NCBI GenBank assembly: GCA_964439395.1
Contig: CAYTNV010000015.1
Coordinates: 1 to 64,000, forward strand
Length of the DNA: 64,000 nt
DNA from: JAUUSJ01 sp964439395
GTDB taxonomy: Bacteria > Bacillota > Clostridia > Lachnospirales > Lachnospiraceae
Reading direction: 5' to 3'
Position numbers and translations under genes: made by a program. How positions within the stretch are numbered: position 1 is the first letter of the stretch; each line of letters begins with the position of its first letter. The notes under the pieces are model-generated. The model saw nothing but the letters and a program-made list of their open reading frames with translations, made no database searches and was not told the origin of the DNA. Below, in pieces: positions 26,313 to 34,136 of the stretch.

Positions 26313-27136
26313 TATCTGGAAGAGTATTTTTGGCACTTTGTATTACATATACCATAAATCTTTTGTATGAAGTGATTGCTGGTTTTTCGTTGTTTACATT
26401 GCTTACGCATACACTTAGTATCTTAGTCTGTTTTTCAATTTGGCTCATTTATTATCATAGTCGACAAAAGGAACTTTATACGAAAGGAGTTTCTATTATT
26501 TTAGTTACGACGTATATAAGATTAGGTATTCGAGCATTGGGCGGAATTGTGGTGTTATTCGGAATTTTAGGTCTATCAAGTGGGGTGAATGCTCTACTGA
26601 AGTGGGCTGAGGCTGATATGCCAGCTGAGGTTTCTATGACTACTGGGGTGCTCGGTGTGGGGCTGTTTATTTTTATAGCTTTGTGGATTTTATACTGGTA
26701 TTCATTAAGTAATATAATTTTGGATACAAAAAAATTTTTTAATGGGGAAAAGAGATATATAAAAGTGGGATGGTATCCGGTGGTTGTACTTGGATTAGTT
26801 GTTGCTGCAAAGAGTATCTGGTTTGTTATAATTGCATATTTACAATATTTAGCTAATCAGGCAGTAGATACGATTGACCAGTTTGGGGAAGAAACGAGTT
26901 CAACTCTTCGGGATATATTTCAAACATTTGGACTTGGAGAGTATGCACATGATAAATCTTCCGCTATCATACATGGTGCTACGGATCCAATTACCAGATG
27001 GATTCAAAACACGTTTGGTTTTAGTAAAAATCCTATTTTTATGATAATTGCAATCGCAATTCCAGTACTTGAAATTATAGTATTATTTAAAATACGAACG
27101 CTTATGCAGGGAAATTTGAATCGCTCATCTAATTAG
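26219..27136 (+). CDS. Multi-pass membrane protein, start uncertain
   Basis: Unrecognised hydrophobic protein with about six membrane helices (ISGRVFLALCITYTINLLYE; TLLTHTLSILVCFSIWLIYY; VLGVGLFIFIALWILYWYS; VGWYPVVVLGLVVAAKSIWF; a C-terminal IFMIIAIAIPVLEIIVLF), ending in a short basic tail. The longest open frame begins with a TTG at 26219 inside the preceding gene. The first ATG is 26309. Neither has a convincing ribosome site, and the codons ahead of 26219 (KEIPEVL) look protein-like. The true N-terminus may therefore have been lost or frameshifted. The positions suggest an accessory membrane component of the zinc-ribbon block. Confidence 0.5.
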   Translation: MRDIINTRKNYANSVNNNTTAQCTPSTLHEMISGRVFLALCITYTINLLYEVIAGFSLFTLLTHTLSILVCFSIWLIYYHSRQKELYTKGVSIILVTTYIRLGIRALGGIVVLFGILGLSSGVNALLKWAEADMPAEVSMTTGVLGVGLFIFIALWILYWYSLSNIILDTKKFFNGEKRYIKVGWYPVVVLGLVVAAKSIWFVIIAYLQYLANQAVDTIDQFGEETSSTLRDIFQTFGLGEYAHDKSSAIIHGATDPITRWIQNTFGFSKNPIFMIIAIAIPVLEIIVLFKIRTLMQGNLNRSSN

Positions 27137-27168
27137 GAAAGGAATCTTCTTACAAAATACAGAGCAAT

Positions 27169-27186
27169 CGAGACTTTTATGTCTCG
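27169..27186. other. Small hairpin between membrane and zinc-ribbon genes
   Basis: CGAGAC/GTCTCG stem with a TTTTAT loop, followed at once by a second small palindrome GCCGCCATGCGGC. No T run follows, so it is an unconvincing terminator. Confidence 0.35.
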
Positions 27187-27239
27187 ACGCCGCCATGCGG
27201 CATGTTAGTTTAGTTAAAGTATAAAAGTGAGGAAAAGAT

Positions 27240-28730
27240 ATGGAAGAAAAAAAGAAAATATGTCCGTATTGTGGAAAAGAGATACGGGCTAATGCAATAT
27301 TTTGTGTGGAATGTGGAAGACGATTAGAACCAATACCAGAGCCACCGAAACCAGACCTGAAACCTCCAAAACCTCCTAAAAATAGCAAAAAAATCTTCCT
27401 TGCAGTTGGAATAATAGGAGCATTGGCAGTAGGTATTGGGGCGGGAATATATCTTTCTAAAAAAAATCCTCCAGGTCCTGGGGTAGACCAAAATTCATAT
27501 GGCACGACGAGTGTAGAACCATCTACAACCAGTGCATCTACAGATAGCAAAAAGGCAGTGGATGTGAATTTTCAAAATTTTTATAAAAACAGTAAGGAGT
27601 ACGCTATTCTTACTGGAAAGGATGAAAATGGAGAGGAACTGTGGACAGTAAAGACAGAGTCTCATGCAGCAGCCGAGCTTGATAGTTGCGTTCCAATTGG
27701 TATATATAATGATGGATATTATTATATCGAGGCTGGAGATGTCATAAAACTAGACTTAGAAGAAGGAAAAGAAATATGGAGATGTACGGAGATAAGTGTG
27801 GGAAGTCCTGCAGAGAAGGCGATGGCTTTTGGCGAGGATGGAATGCTCTATCTGAGTGGATGGTATGGTCCAGACTTTGTCGCAATAGATAAAGATGGAA
27901 TACTTCGCCATGTAATCGTTTCGTTCAGTGAAAATGAAGAGTATTTTTGGCCATATAAAATGGACTATAAACAGTCTTATATCGACGTTTATTTTGAAGG
28001 AAATAATGCAGAAGAGAGTGAAGATACGATTGTTCATTTGAATTTAGATGATTATTCTTATTCTGCTACGAGGGGTGGCAAAACAATAAATGTCAAGGGA
28101 AATGGATCTAATGCGACAACAGCAACGGCAACAAATACAAAATCATCCAATGAGATAACTTTAGAGGGGGTTGATGCAAATAATAAACCAGATTACAATA
28201 ATTGCACCTCTCCATCTAATTATAAAAAAGTAGTAATAAAAGAAGGGGAGTTCAGTTTTGGTTATCCAGAAAACTTCTTTAACAAAGTGGAAAAAGAAGG
28301 AGATAATTATACATTCACATCGGAAGGCGCAGTAGCGACATTATGTGTAAAACATGAAAAGGGAAGCGGAGATAAGGTATATGATGTTCAAAATGCATAT
28401 AAATTTTTAGAAGGAAAGATAGATATAGAAGATGAAAGATATGCACAAAAAAGGGTGGCGGATAAAGAAAAAGATGGATGGACTCGATGTATATATACAG
28501 GCTTGTACATAGATGATCCAAATAAATCCGTGTATTTCATCGGAGTTTCAAACGGAGAGGATGTATATACTTTGGAGTTTGAATATTTTGACTCAGATGT
28601 AGATGATTTCTATACTCCAGAGGATTATATGGTTGATTGCCTGTATCGTTTATGTGATCATAGCGGAGCGGATTATGAAATAAGGACGTATGAACAATTT
28701 TTAAGGGATGATTCAGGGATAAAGAAATAA
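27240..28730 (+). CDS. Zinc-ribbon, proline-linker membrane-anchored protein
   Basis: Protein of 496 residues. The zinc ribbon has C8, C11, C22 and C25 (CPYC...CVEC). A proline-rich linker (EPPKPDLKPPKPPK) precedes one membrane helix (about 51-72, IFLAVGIIGALAVGIGAGIY). The outer part has two regions. At about 105-270, repeats such as YYIEAGDVIKLDLEEGKEIW look like PQQ/quinoprotein propeller blades. After a Thr/Asn-rich linker, about 310-480 is a separate domain beginning 'YKKVVIKEGEFSFGYP'. The topology matches the other zinc-ribbon proteins of the block (ribbon inside, variable domain outside), but the outer domains differ. The ATG follows GAGGAAAAG. The function is unknown. Confidence 0.7.
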   Translation: MEEKKKICPYCGKEIRANAIFCVECGRRLEPIPEPPKPDLKPPKPPKNSKKIFLAVGIIGALAVGIGAGIYLSKKNPPGPGVDQNSYGTTSVEPSTTSASTDSKKAVDVNFQNFYKNSKEYAILTGKDENGEELWTVKTESHAAAELDSCVPIGIYNDGYYYIEAGDVIKLDLEEGKEIWRCTEISVGSPAEKAMAFGEDGMLYLSGWYGPDFVAIDKDGILRHVIVSFSENEEYFWPYKMDYKQSYIDVYFEGNNAEESEDTIVHLNLDDYSYSATRGGKTINVKGNGSNATTATATNTKSSNEITLEGVDANNKPDYNNCTSPSNYKKVVIKEGEFSFGYPENFFNKVEKEGDNYTFTSEGAVATLCVKHEKGSGDKVYDVQNAYKFLEGKIDIEDERYAQKRVADKEKDGWTRCIYTGLYIDDPNKSVYFIGVSNGEDVYTLEFEYFDSDVDDFYTPEDYMVDCLYRLCDHSGADYEIRTYEQFLRDDSGIKK

Positions 28731-28815
28731 TTTTGCGATTATCTAACAAGATGGAGTTATTAGGGTGATGGAAGAGGGAAAGATAATGACTGCAAAAAAA
28801 ATAAGGCAAGAAAAA

Positions 28816-28969
28816 ATGAAAAAAAGAAGTAAAAAGAGAAAGCGTACTAACCGATATGCCGCATGGCGGCACCATAGGGTATGAAATATTGAGTATGTTT
28901 ATCGATGGAAATGAAATACTTAAAATTTACAAATATACAGAAGATTTTAAGGTGTATGAAAAAAATTAA
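28816..28969 (+). pseudogene. Collapsed copy of the secreted-protein/50-aa cassette
   Basis: 28816-28848 (ATG AAA AAA AGA AGT AAA AAG...) nearly repeats the first codons of the secreted protein at 29434. After a short GC-rich palindrome (ATGCCGCATGGCGGCA), 28877-28969 repeats the last 30 codons of the 50-residue peptide at 30413 (GYEILSMFIDGNEILKIYKY, then stop). The middle of the secreted gene and the start of the peptide have been deleted, fusing both ends of an older duplicate. Confidence 0.6.
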
Positions 28970-29211
28970 AATATTGTAATTGAAGGAGGAAAAGATAAAT
29001 GAAATTAGTGAATGGTTCGGAAGAATATTGGGAATATTTAAGAATTGCCGAGGGTATTTATGATGATTTTTGTGTAGCTAGAACTACTGATGAACGTAGA
29101 GCTCACAAGAAACGTGGAGATAAACTTAAAGCAATGTTGGTAAGTGAATATGGCTATAAAGATGAAAGTGTAAAGAGTATTGCAGATAGATATTTAGATC
29201 TTCGAGCGTGA
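28877..29211 (+). repeat. 335-bp direct repeat, copy 1
   Basis: It aligns without any length difference to 30473-30807, offset 1596 bp. It covers the end of the 50-residue peptide frame, a shared AAGGAGGAAAAG ribosome site and the whole 70-residue gene. Differences are scattered point changes, heaviest in the coding part. Confidence 0.85.
28999..29211 (+). CDS. 70-residue hypothetical protein, copy A
   Basis: Small acidic/basic mixed protein (MKLVNGSEEYWEYLRIAEGI..., ends YLDLRA) with no signal or membrane helix, predicted mostly helical. A strong AAGGAGG site lies 9 nt ahead of the ATG. Its twin at 30595 keeps the reading frame and length although the nucleotide sequences have diverged at many positions, so both copies have probably been maintained as genes. 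In the second copy it sits after a secreted protein and a 50-residue peptide. Immunity or antitoxin-like roles are speculation. Confidence 0.6.
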   Translation: MKLVNGSEEYWEYLRIAEGIYDDFCVARTTDERRAHKKRGDKLKAMLVSEYGYKDESVKSIADRYLDLRA

Positions 29212-29433
29212 ATATTTTAGCTGTTGGTATATCGTTTCGTCTGGCTCTGCTGTTTACATTGATCTACCATTTTTTACGCAACTACTGTTTACACACTCTC
29301 GGTGAGCATGGGGAACGTGGGATAGCGTTCCCACACCGCCTTTTTGGCTTGAATTGGTTTGTTAAGGTGTACTTTCTCCTTTGTTGTCCGAAGACAGCGA
29401 AGAAAGAAATTTATTATACGAGGAGGGAAAAGA

Positions 29434-30396
29434 ATGAAAAAGAAAGAAGTAAAAAGAGAAAACGTATTGTTAAAAATGATGTTTTGGGTTTTATGTTTCG
29501 CATTCATGTTTGGAGTGGCCAAACCATCTATAACTCATGCGGCGTCGGCTTCTACGATGAAAAAAGCATATGAGAAGTATGTCAAAGATCATCGTGGGGA
29601 ATTTAAATATTATGCATATGTGAATATTGGACCAGATAAAAAACCAGCGTTGCTGACGGCGGATGCTTATTTGTATGGAAGCATTCAAAGCTGTGATGTA
29701 TATTATTATGTAAATAATAAAGTGAAATTTTTAGCACATTATGGAGCGGCCAGACCGATTACTCTTATGAGCAAAGGGGGTAACTATTATATCAATACTG
29801 GAACATCCAGTGATAGCATGTATGCATATATTAGGAATAACAAGCTTTATGTTATATTTCTTGCAAATTCAAAGTTTGAAAAGTGGAAGACTCAAAAGAT
29901 GACTTCAAAATATGGCAACACAGTGTATACGGAATATAGTCTGAGCAGAACAAATTATGTGGCATACAAAAGTAAATATAAAATGGTAAAAACAGTGAGC
30001 TTTGCGAAAGCTCCAGCAGAATCCAGGACGATACCTTCCAGCTGGCAAAAGACATATTATAAGGCTATTAATAAAACCGATTATGTAAAAATAACCCTGA
30101 ATAAATCTGACTATACGGTGAAATTATATCAAAAAGGAAAAACGGCAAAAACAATTGAAAATGGGTATTATAAAACATGGAATTCTGAGTCTCTTCAGTA
30201 TCAAAGCAATGGAAAATTGATGTATGGACGTAAGTCAGGAATTTTATTTGAAATGCATAGGAAATCTTCAGGAAAAATTATTAATATGGAGTTTTGTAAG
30301 CATATACATTACGACAAGCAGGCATTCTATATACCTGGAAATTATTACAGCAGTTTGAGTACAGCGCGTAAGCATATTCAAAAGGTTAAATATTAG
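29434..30396 (+). CDS. Secreted hypothetical protein
   Basis: Exported protein of 320 residues. A basic N-terminus and hydrophobic core (MMFWVLCFAFMFGVA) are followed by a likely cleavage at THAASA. The mature part starts with a Lys-rich helix (STMKKAYEKYVKDHRGEFKY), then Tyr-rich beta strands (YVNIGPDKKPALLTADAYLY, YVNNKVKFLAHYGAARPITL) and ends HIQKVKY. The layout resembles the outer domains of the zinc-ribbon proteins ('a helix, then AxxNIGPDxKPxLL', cf. AQYAILDIDKDGTEELL), so a shared fold is possible. GAGGAGGGAAAAGA precedes the chosen ATG. A collapsed duplicate lies upstream. The function is unknown. Confidence 0.7.
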   Translation: MKKKEVKRENVLLKMMFWVLCFAFMFGVAKPSITHAASASTMKKAYEKYVKDHRGEFKYYAYVNIGPDKKPALLTADAYLYGSIQSCDVYYYVNNKVKFLAHYGAARPITLMSKGGNYYINTGTSSDSMYAYIRNNKLYVIFLANSKFEKWKTQKMTSKYGNTVYTEYSLSRTNYVAYKSKYKMVKTVSFAKAPAESRTIPSSWQKTYYKAINKTDYVKITLNKSDYTVKLYQKGKTAKTIENGYYKTWNSESLQYQSNGKLMYGRKSGILFEMHRKSSGKIINMEFCKHIHYDKQAFYIPGNYYSSLSTARKHIQKVKY

Positions 30397-30412
30397 AAGA
30401 TTTTTCGGGTAA

Positions 30413-30565
30413 ATGGCTACTATGATGGACAGTTGGATAAAGGCAGCTGTATTTAATATTAATTCTAATAAAGGGCATGGAATATTGGGCATGTTTATCG
30501 ATGGAAATGAAATACTCAAAATTTACAAATATACAGAAGATTTTAAGGGGTATGAAAAAAATTAA
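30413..30565 (+). CDS. 50-residue peptide upstream of copy B
   Basis: Short frame (MATMMDSWIKAAVFNINSNK, then GHGILGMFIDGNEILKIYKY and TEDFKGYEKN) 16 nt after the secreted-protein stop and 29 nt before the 70-residue gene. It has no good ribosome site, and its upstream part is absent from copy A. The C-terminal 30 residues are conserved between the two copies, but whether this is a real peptide or the tail of a once larger protein is uncertain. Confidence 0.35.
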   Translation: MATMMDSWIKAAVFNINSNKGHGILGMFIDGNEILKIYKYTEDFKGYEKN

Positions 30566-30807
30566 AATATTGTAATTGAAGGAGGAAAAGATAAATGAAA
30601 TTAGTGAATGGTTCTGACGAATATTGGGAATATTTAAATGCTGCCGAAGGCATTTATTATGATTTCTGTGATGCTGGGAGCACTGATGAACGTAGATTTC
30701 ATAAGAAACGTGGTGATAAACTTAAAACAATATTAATAAGTGAATATGGATATAGAGATGAAAGTGTAAAAAGTATTATTGATAGATATCTAGATCTTCG
30801 ATTATGA
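30473..30807 (+). repeat. 335-bp direct repeat, copy 2
   Basis: Partner of 28877-29211. Similarity continues weakly past the stop codons of the 70-residue genes (both followed by TTGGTAT and a GCTCTG stretch), showing that the original duplication was longer. Confidence 0.85.
30595..30807 (+). CDS. 70-residue hypothetical protein, copy B
   Basis: Diverged twin of the gene at 28999 (MKLVNGSDEYWEYLNAAEGI..., ends YLDLRL). The same strong AAGGAGG ribosome site and an intact frame are present. Substitutions such as R-I-A-E to N-A-A-E and V-A-R-T-T to D-A-G-S-T change charge in the middle, while the ends (MKLVNGS, YLDLR) are kept. It closes the accessory block; beyond it only a leucine-rich-repeat fragment remains. 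Confidence 0.6.
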   Translation: MKLVNGSDEYWEYLNAAEGIYYDFCDAGSTDERRFHKKRGDKLKTILISEYGYRDESVKSIIDRYLDLRL

Positions 30808-30933
30808 ATGAGATTGGCATAAAATAAGTTTTTAATTGGTATTCTAATCGACTTGCTCTGTTAATATTTTTTTAGTAATTGATAAAGGAAGAGAAAATGA
30901 AAAATTCAAGTAACAAGTCGGTATATAAATAGA

Positions 30934-31047
30934 TATCCAGTAACTGAAATTGGATATAGGATTTTTTATGATTCTAATATAATTTCGCTGACTATTCCGT
31001 CATCAATTGAATAGATTGATTCTTATGCATCTAAGCAGGGGTTTAAA
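30934..31047 (+). pseudogene. BspA leucine-rich-repeat fragment
   Basis: One frame reads YPVTEIGYRIFYDSNIISLT, then IPSSIE, a stop codon, and IDSYASKQGFK. This matches the 'V-T-x-I-G-x-x-x-F-x-x-x-x-x-x-x-L-x-x-I-P-S-S-I-x-x-I' unit of LRR_5 proteins. No start is present and the frame contains stops. It abuts the 34-bp-arm palindrome, so the gene was probably truncated when the island at 31-34 kb arrived. Confidence 0.55.
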
Positions 31048-31048
31048 G

Positions 31049-31135
31049 TGTAGTGGTATACTAATCTTGTAACACCTTGTTCGGATAATATATAATAAGA
31101 TGAACAAGGTGTTACAAGATTAGTATACCACTACA
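31049..31135. repeat. Perfect 34-bp inverted repeat with 19-nt loop
   Basis: TGTAGTGGTATACTAATCTT, continuing to 31082, is matched exactly by its reverse complement at 31102-31135. The loop GGATAATATATAATAAGAT is AT-only apart from three G. Such long perfect arms are rare in ordinary DNA. They suggest a recent insertion, a MITE or an element end. Confidence 0.85.
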
Positions 31136-31453
31136 GGAAGCTTTGCTCTCGCTTCAAAATGATGTTCTATGTAACGGCTTTGAAATTCAAAACCATACTG
31201 TTTTTATGCCCCTCCGCCGCTGACAGTACAAACAGCTTTTGACGGCAGGCAGCGGTACTTTCTCTTAGCATACCGCAGGCGTTAGGCGGCTTACGCCGCA
31301 ATTCCATTTCAAGAACACTATGTATTCAGTTGTAACTCCCCAAAAAGGGTATTTTATTGTATATCGCAGGATAGGTGTTTGTCAATGACTTTGTAAAAGA
31401 TTTTGAATATTTCTCGGAAAAAATGGGGATACTATGTAATTTGACGCAGAGAA
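31136..31453. other. Gene-free GC-richer segment
   Basis: No convincing frame is present on either strand. 31205-31320 is rich in CCGC/GCGG words, with a small hairpin (GGCG...CGCC near 31284-31297), and resembles non-coding tails of Clostridial integrative elements. It probably marks the left part of the decayed island. Confidence 0.4.
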
Positions 31454-31495
31454 AGAGCCAATGAAATATGAGTTTTCTCACAACTTCATTGGCTC
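31454..31495 (-). terminator. Hairpin downstream of the SAP-like gene
   Basis: AGAGCCAATGAA and TTCATTGGCTCT form a perfect 12-bp stem. In the minus direction it is followed by TTTCTCTG. It fits a terminator for the minus-strand gene ending at 31546. Confidence 0.55.
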
Positions 31496-31545
31496 TGCGG
31501 TTCGATAGCTGATTATATATTGCCTTGTTCGACAAAGCAGAATTG

Positions 31546-32118
31546 TCATTCTATTGCAATAAGGTCTGTTCTTTCATAGCGATTATGACCTTGTAATGCT
31601 TTTTTATATTTCCAACACTTAATTGCTTCTTCCAAAGATTTTCCTTTATTGTCTGCAAAAAAATCTCGGATATAAGTATTATACTCGAACTGCTTATCAA
31701 TTTTTGTTTTTCCTTTTTTCTTGTCCTCAAGAATTTGATAATAAGCTACAATCGCTTCTTTATAAGTTTTCCCCGTATTGCTTTTTAACCATTTTTGAAA
31801 AGCCACATTAAATGAAAAGCCGTTTCCAATATGTTCTCTGAAAAAAGCTCTATGTTTTTCCGAACAAACAAAGTTTGCTTCAATTTTTGCATCTTCGCTA
31901 ATGGTAGATATTGCTATAGCTTTTTTTCTTGACGTTTGAGCAGATAATATTTTGCCTGTATCGAGAAAATATGCAATCCTATCTGTTATTTCTATTTTTC
32001 CCCCCGAAACAGGAATATCATTTTCTCTGCAAAAGTTTACTAATTCCTCTTTCAAATAATAGAAATCACGAAATGTTTTGCTGTCTAAATTTCTATCTAA
32101 AGCGGGTCTTTCGCTCAT
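31546..32118 (-). CDS. SAP-like DUF6434-type protein
   Basis: Cytoplasmic protein of 190 residues. ERPALDRNLDSKTFRDFYYL and 'KEELVNFCRENDIPVSGGKI' with EITDRIAYFLDTGK form a SAP-like helical module, where SAP domains bind nucleic acid. A helical C-terminus carries two repeats of the kind NGFSFNVAFQKWLKSNTGKT and FADNKGKSLEEAIKCWKYKK. The family is common as a single gene in Firmicutes and on mobile elements; its role is not established. The ATG at 32118 follows AGAGGTATAT and is preferred over the upstream in-frame start. It lies 35 nt after the DUF3795 gene on the same strand. Confidence 0.75.
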   Translation of the reverse strand: MSERPALDRNLDSKTFRDFYYLKEELVNFCRENDIPVSGGKIEITDRIAYFLDTGKILSAQTSRKKAIAISTISEDAKIEANFVCSEKHRAFFREHIGNGFSFNVAFQKWLKSNTGKTYKEAIVAYYQILEDKKKGKTKIDKQFEYNTYIRDFFADNKGKSLEEAIKCWKYKKALQGHNRYERTDLIAIE

Positions 32119-32153
32119 ATATACCTCTTTTCTACTGCATAGCATACTGGAAG

Positions 32154-32528
32154 TTATCGCATTCCAGTCAAAATGAAATTTATCAGTTGTTCTACATCAT
32201 CAAAGTCATCATAATCTCCGTATATGCCTTCTCGATGATATACAATTCCCCTTTTTTCATTTTCTTCCAGATAGTCTAATAATTTTTCTTCTCCATATTT
32301 TTTTACAAACACTGTAAAAGCATATGGTTTGATTTTGCTTAATAATCCCTTTTTGCAATCCTCCTGACACATATAGCAATGGGAAATGTCTTTTTTAATA
32401 GAACATTTTTTATTCTCACACCAATCATTATCAGGACACTCATTTGAACTGCAACCATTACATTTCACATTTTCTGAACACAAGCAACAAGCAAGGCCGC
32501 ATCTTGCAATTCCTAATTCGCGTTTCAT
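32154..32528 (-). CDS. Cysteine-rich DUF3795 protein
   Basis: Protein of 124 residues opening GIARCGLACCLCSENVKCNG, then CSSNECPDNDWCENKKCSIK and 'CYMCQEDC'. The 13 Cys in the first 62 residues are typical of DUF3795, a presumed metal-binding (zinc or Fe-S) family of unknown function. The rest is helical with an acidic patch (YGDYDDFDDVEQL). The ribosome site GGAGGAACCT is strong. It is widespread in anaerobes and common near mobile or resistance genes. Confidence 0.85.
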   Translation of the reverse strand: MKRELGIARCGLACCLCSENVKCNGCSSNECPDNDWCENKKCSIKKDISHCYMCQEDCKKGLLSKIKPYAFTVFVKKYGEEKLLDYLEENEKRGIVYHREGIYGDYDDFDDVEQLINFILTGMR

Positions 32529-32550
32529 AGGTTCCTCCGTAAATCCTAAT

Positions 32551-33173
32551 TTAGTTTCTCTTTATAATATTTGTTATCTTATAATTTACCCATGCCAATA
32601 CTGAAATTCCAATTACACATATCAAGGTTAAAATCATTACAAATGCGCTTCCTTTATCCGAAATATTGAATATTCCATAAATCCAATGTCCTGATAAACA
32701 GCCATAAATCATTACATAGGCAAAATAAACAGTTGGAAATACTAATGCGCTCAAAAATATTTTTGTATTTGGCATCCTCTTGCATGGCATACAAAAAACA
32801 ATACAAGCGTAGCAAGAACAGGATTGACAATATGTAAAAAGAACCTCATAAATGCCATACAGATAAAAAATACTATTTGCAAAAGAATAACACTATCCGT
32901 ATATAACCACTGGGGCAAAGCCTTTTTCAAAATAAAGCCATACATTCCTCCACTAAGAAACAATAACCCTGTTATGAGGTTTGATAAAAATGTCAATTCA
33001 AGTTCGTGTACTCCATTTTTTGTGAAGTAAGGTAAATATGCCATGCAAACTGTCACACAAAACAGTAATCCTACTGCCAGCATAAAACAATATTTTATTG
33101 ATACCACTTTCTTTTCTTTCTGCATATATGATTTCCGTTTCTCTAAATGTAAATTTTTACTCTTGTTTTGCAT
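32551..33173 (-). pseudogene. Frameshifted Pr6Pr-like membrane protein
   Basis: Two minus-strand frames together make one multi-pass protein: 33173-32751 (KYCFMLAVGLLFCVTVCMAY, LEL-TFLSNLITGLLFLSGG, MRFFLHIVNPVLATLVLFFV) and 32790-32551 (PNTKIFLSALVFPTVYFAYV, MIYGCLSGHWIYGIFNI, VIGISVLAWVNYK). The order of motifs (L-T-x-x-S-N, F-x-H-x-x-x-P, Y-x-x-x-G-x-x-G-x-W-x-Y-x-x-F) is that of Pr6Pr/FAR-17a-like six-helix proteins. A one-base indel near 32785, around PCKRMPN, breaks it. Confidence 0.65.
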
Positions 33174-33597
33174 TCTTATATGAAATCATTATATGAGTAG
33201 GCGCAAAAAGCAAAGCCGAAACAATCAACAATATTGACCTACTCATAGTTCCACTAAACAAGAAAACTATTGACGGGATAATAGATAATGCCAATGCTCT
33301 AAATATCGTATTTTTCTTAAAGCAGATAATCCATATAAGACAATATAGAACGATAAGGATTGTATTCACTATAAGATAAATTGCAAACGCCTCATCTGAC
33401 CACCATCCGAACCAAGTATTTGGAATATTAAATATCATAAATCCAAAGCACCCAAATCTTCCGATTTGCTCTACTGTTTCCACAATTTTGTTATTCCATT
33501 TATTTTCAAAATCATCTTTGCACTTCATTGCATAAATTATGTTTGGAATCATAATCACTACAATAAAAAACGCACCAAATATATTGAGCCATTCCAC
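33157..33597 (-). CDS. Small multi-pass membrane protein
   Basis: Hydrophobic protein of 146 residues with four predicted helices (WLNIFGAFFIVVIMIPNIIY; an internal WWSDEAFAIYLIVNTILIVL; YCLIWIICF; ALALSIIPSIVFLFSGT, plus LLIVSALLFAPTHIMIS). A GTG start at 33597 is chosen because GGGAG lies 7 nt upstream and the following VEWLNIFG matches how such proteins begin; an in-frame ATG at 33666 adds a hydrophilic 23-residue stretch. It overlaps the next (frameshifted) membrane gene by 17 nt if that gene starts at 33173. The function is unknown. Confidence 0.6.
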   Translation of the reverse strand: MEWLNIFGAFFIVVIMIPNIIYAMKCKDDFENKWNNKIVETVEQIGRFGCFGFMIFNIPNTWFGWWSDEAFAIYLIVNTILIVLYCLIWIICFKKNTIFRALALSIIPSIVFLFSGTMSRSILLIVSALLFAPTHIMISYKNAKQE

Positions 33598-33711
33598 GGC
33601 AGTACTCCCTCGCTTAAAACTCCAAATTTTCTGTTCTCTACAACTCCCGATTTGTCTCTCAGGCATGAAACGATTATACTACAGATTTGTGAAAAAATCT
33701 ACTGCGTAGAT

Positions 33712-33747
33712 AGGAAAAAGAAGCGGCATGAGTACTTCATACCGCTT
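33712..33747 (-). terminator. Terminator of the tnpV remnant
   Basis: Read on the minus strand, AAGCGGTATGA pairs with TCATGCCGCTT (one wobble) and is followed by CTTTTTCC. Confidence 0.65.
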
Positions 33748-33758
33748 CCAAAGTATGC

Positions 33759-34136
33759 TTATGCGTAAACTATGTCTGTATGCACGATTTCCCTTGCTCT
33801 TGCCTGTATATTATTCATTGCACCAATCCAAGCCATTTGGTTGGTGCTTTTGAGTTCTTCAGTTATGCCTTCTTTTTCGGCAAACTGCTTTACCAGCCGA
33901 AAGAACAATGCCTCTGCTTGCTCGTTTATATCAGCAAGATAACTGTTTAACTTGTCGCTTGTCAGCAGATTGACATAGAACAGCCGCTTATGCTCCTTGA
34001 TATACCGCAAGTGCCGCTGTCCTCATATCCCGATAGGCTTTTCTTTTTCGGTTGGTAAAATAAGGCACGGTAAATAATATTCGCCTTGCAGTTCGTACCA
34101 AAGACCGTTGTTTTCATCATAAATGTACTTATCCAT
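33759..34136 (-). pseudogene. tnpV: tnpV transposon gene with in-frame TGA
   Basis: Read from an ATG at 34136 with a GGAGG site, the frame gives MDKYIYDENNGLWYELQGEY, then YLPCLILPTEKEKPIGI, a TGA at codon 38, then HLRYIKEHKRLFYVNLLTSD, KLNSYLADINEQAEALF and ending ARAREIVHTDIVYA. Both halves match TnpV, an accessory protein of Tn4451-like and other Clostridial mobile elements, over its usual length of about 120 residues. The single stop replaces the usual 'G-M-R-G-x-R-H-L-R' joint. A TTG at 34010 could restart translation. Confidence 0.75.

Noticed and set aside
29208..29573. 121-codon plus-strand frame overlapping the secreted protein start
   Set aside because: Basic low-complexity stretch in the wrong frame of a gene with a convincing signal peptide; the region also holds a GGGAACG/CGTTCCC hairpin, not codons.
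31326..31535. 69-codon minus-strand frame in the island's left part
   Set aside because: It spans the terminator hairpin at 31454 and has no family features.
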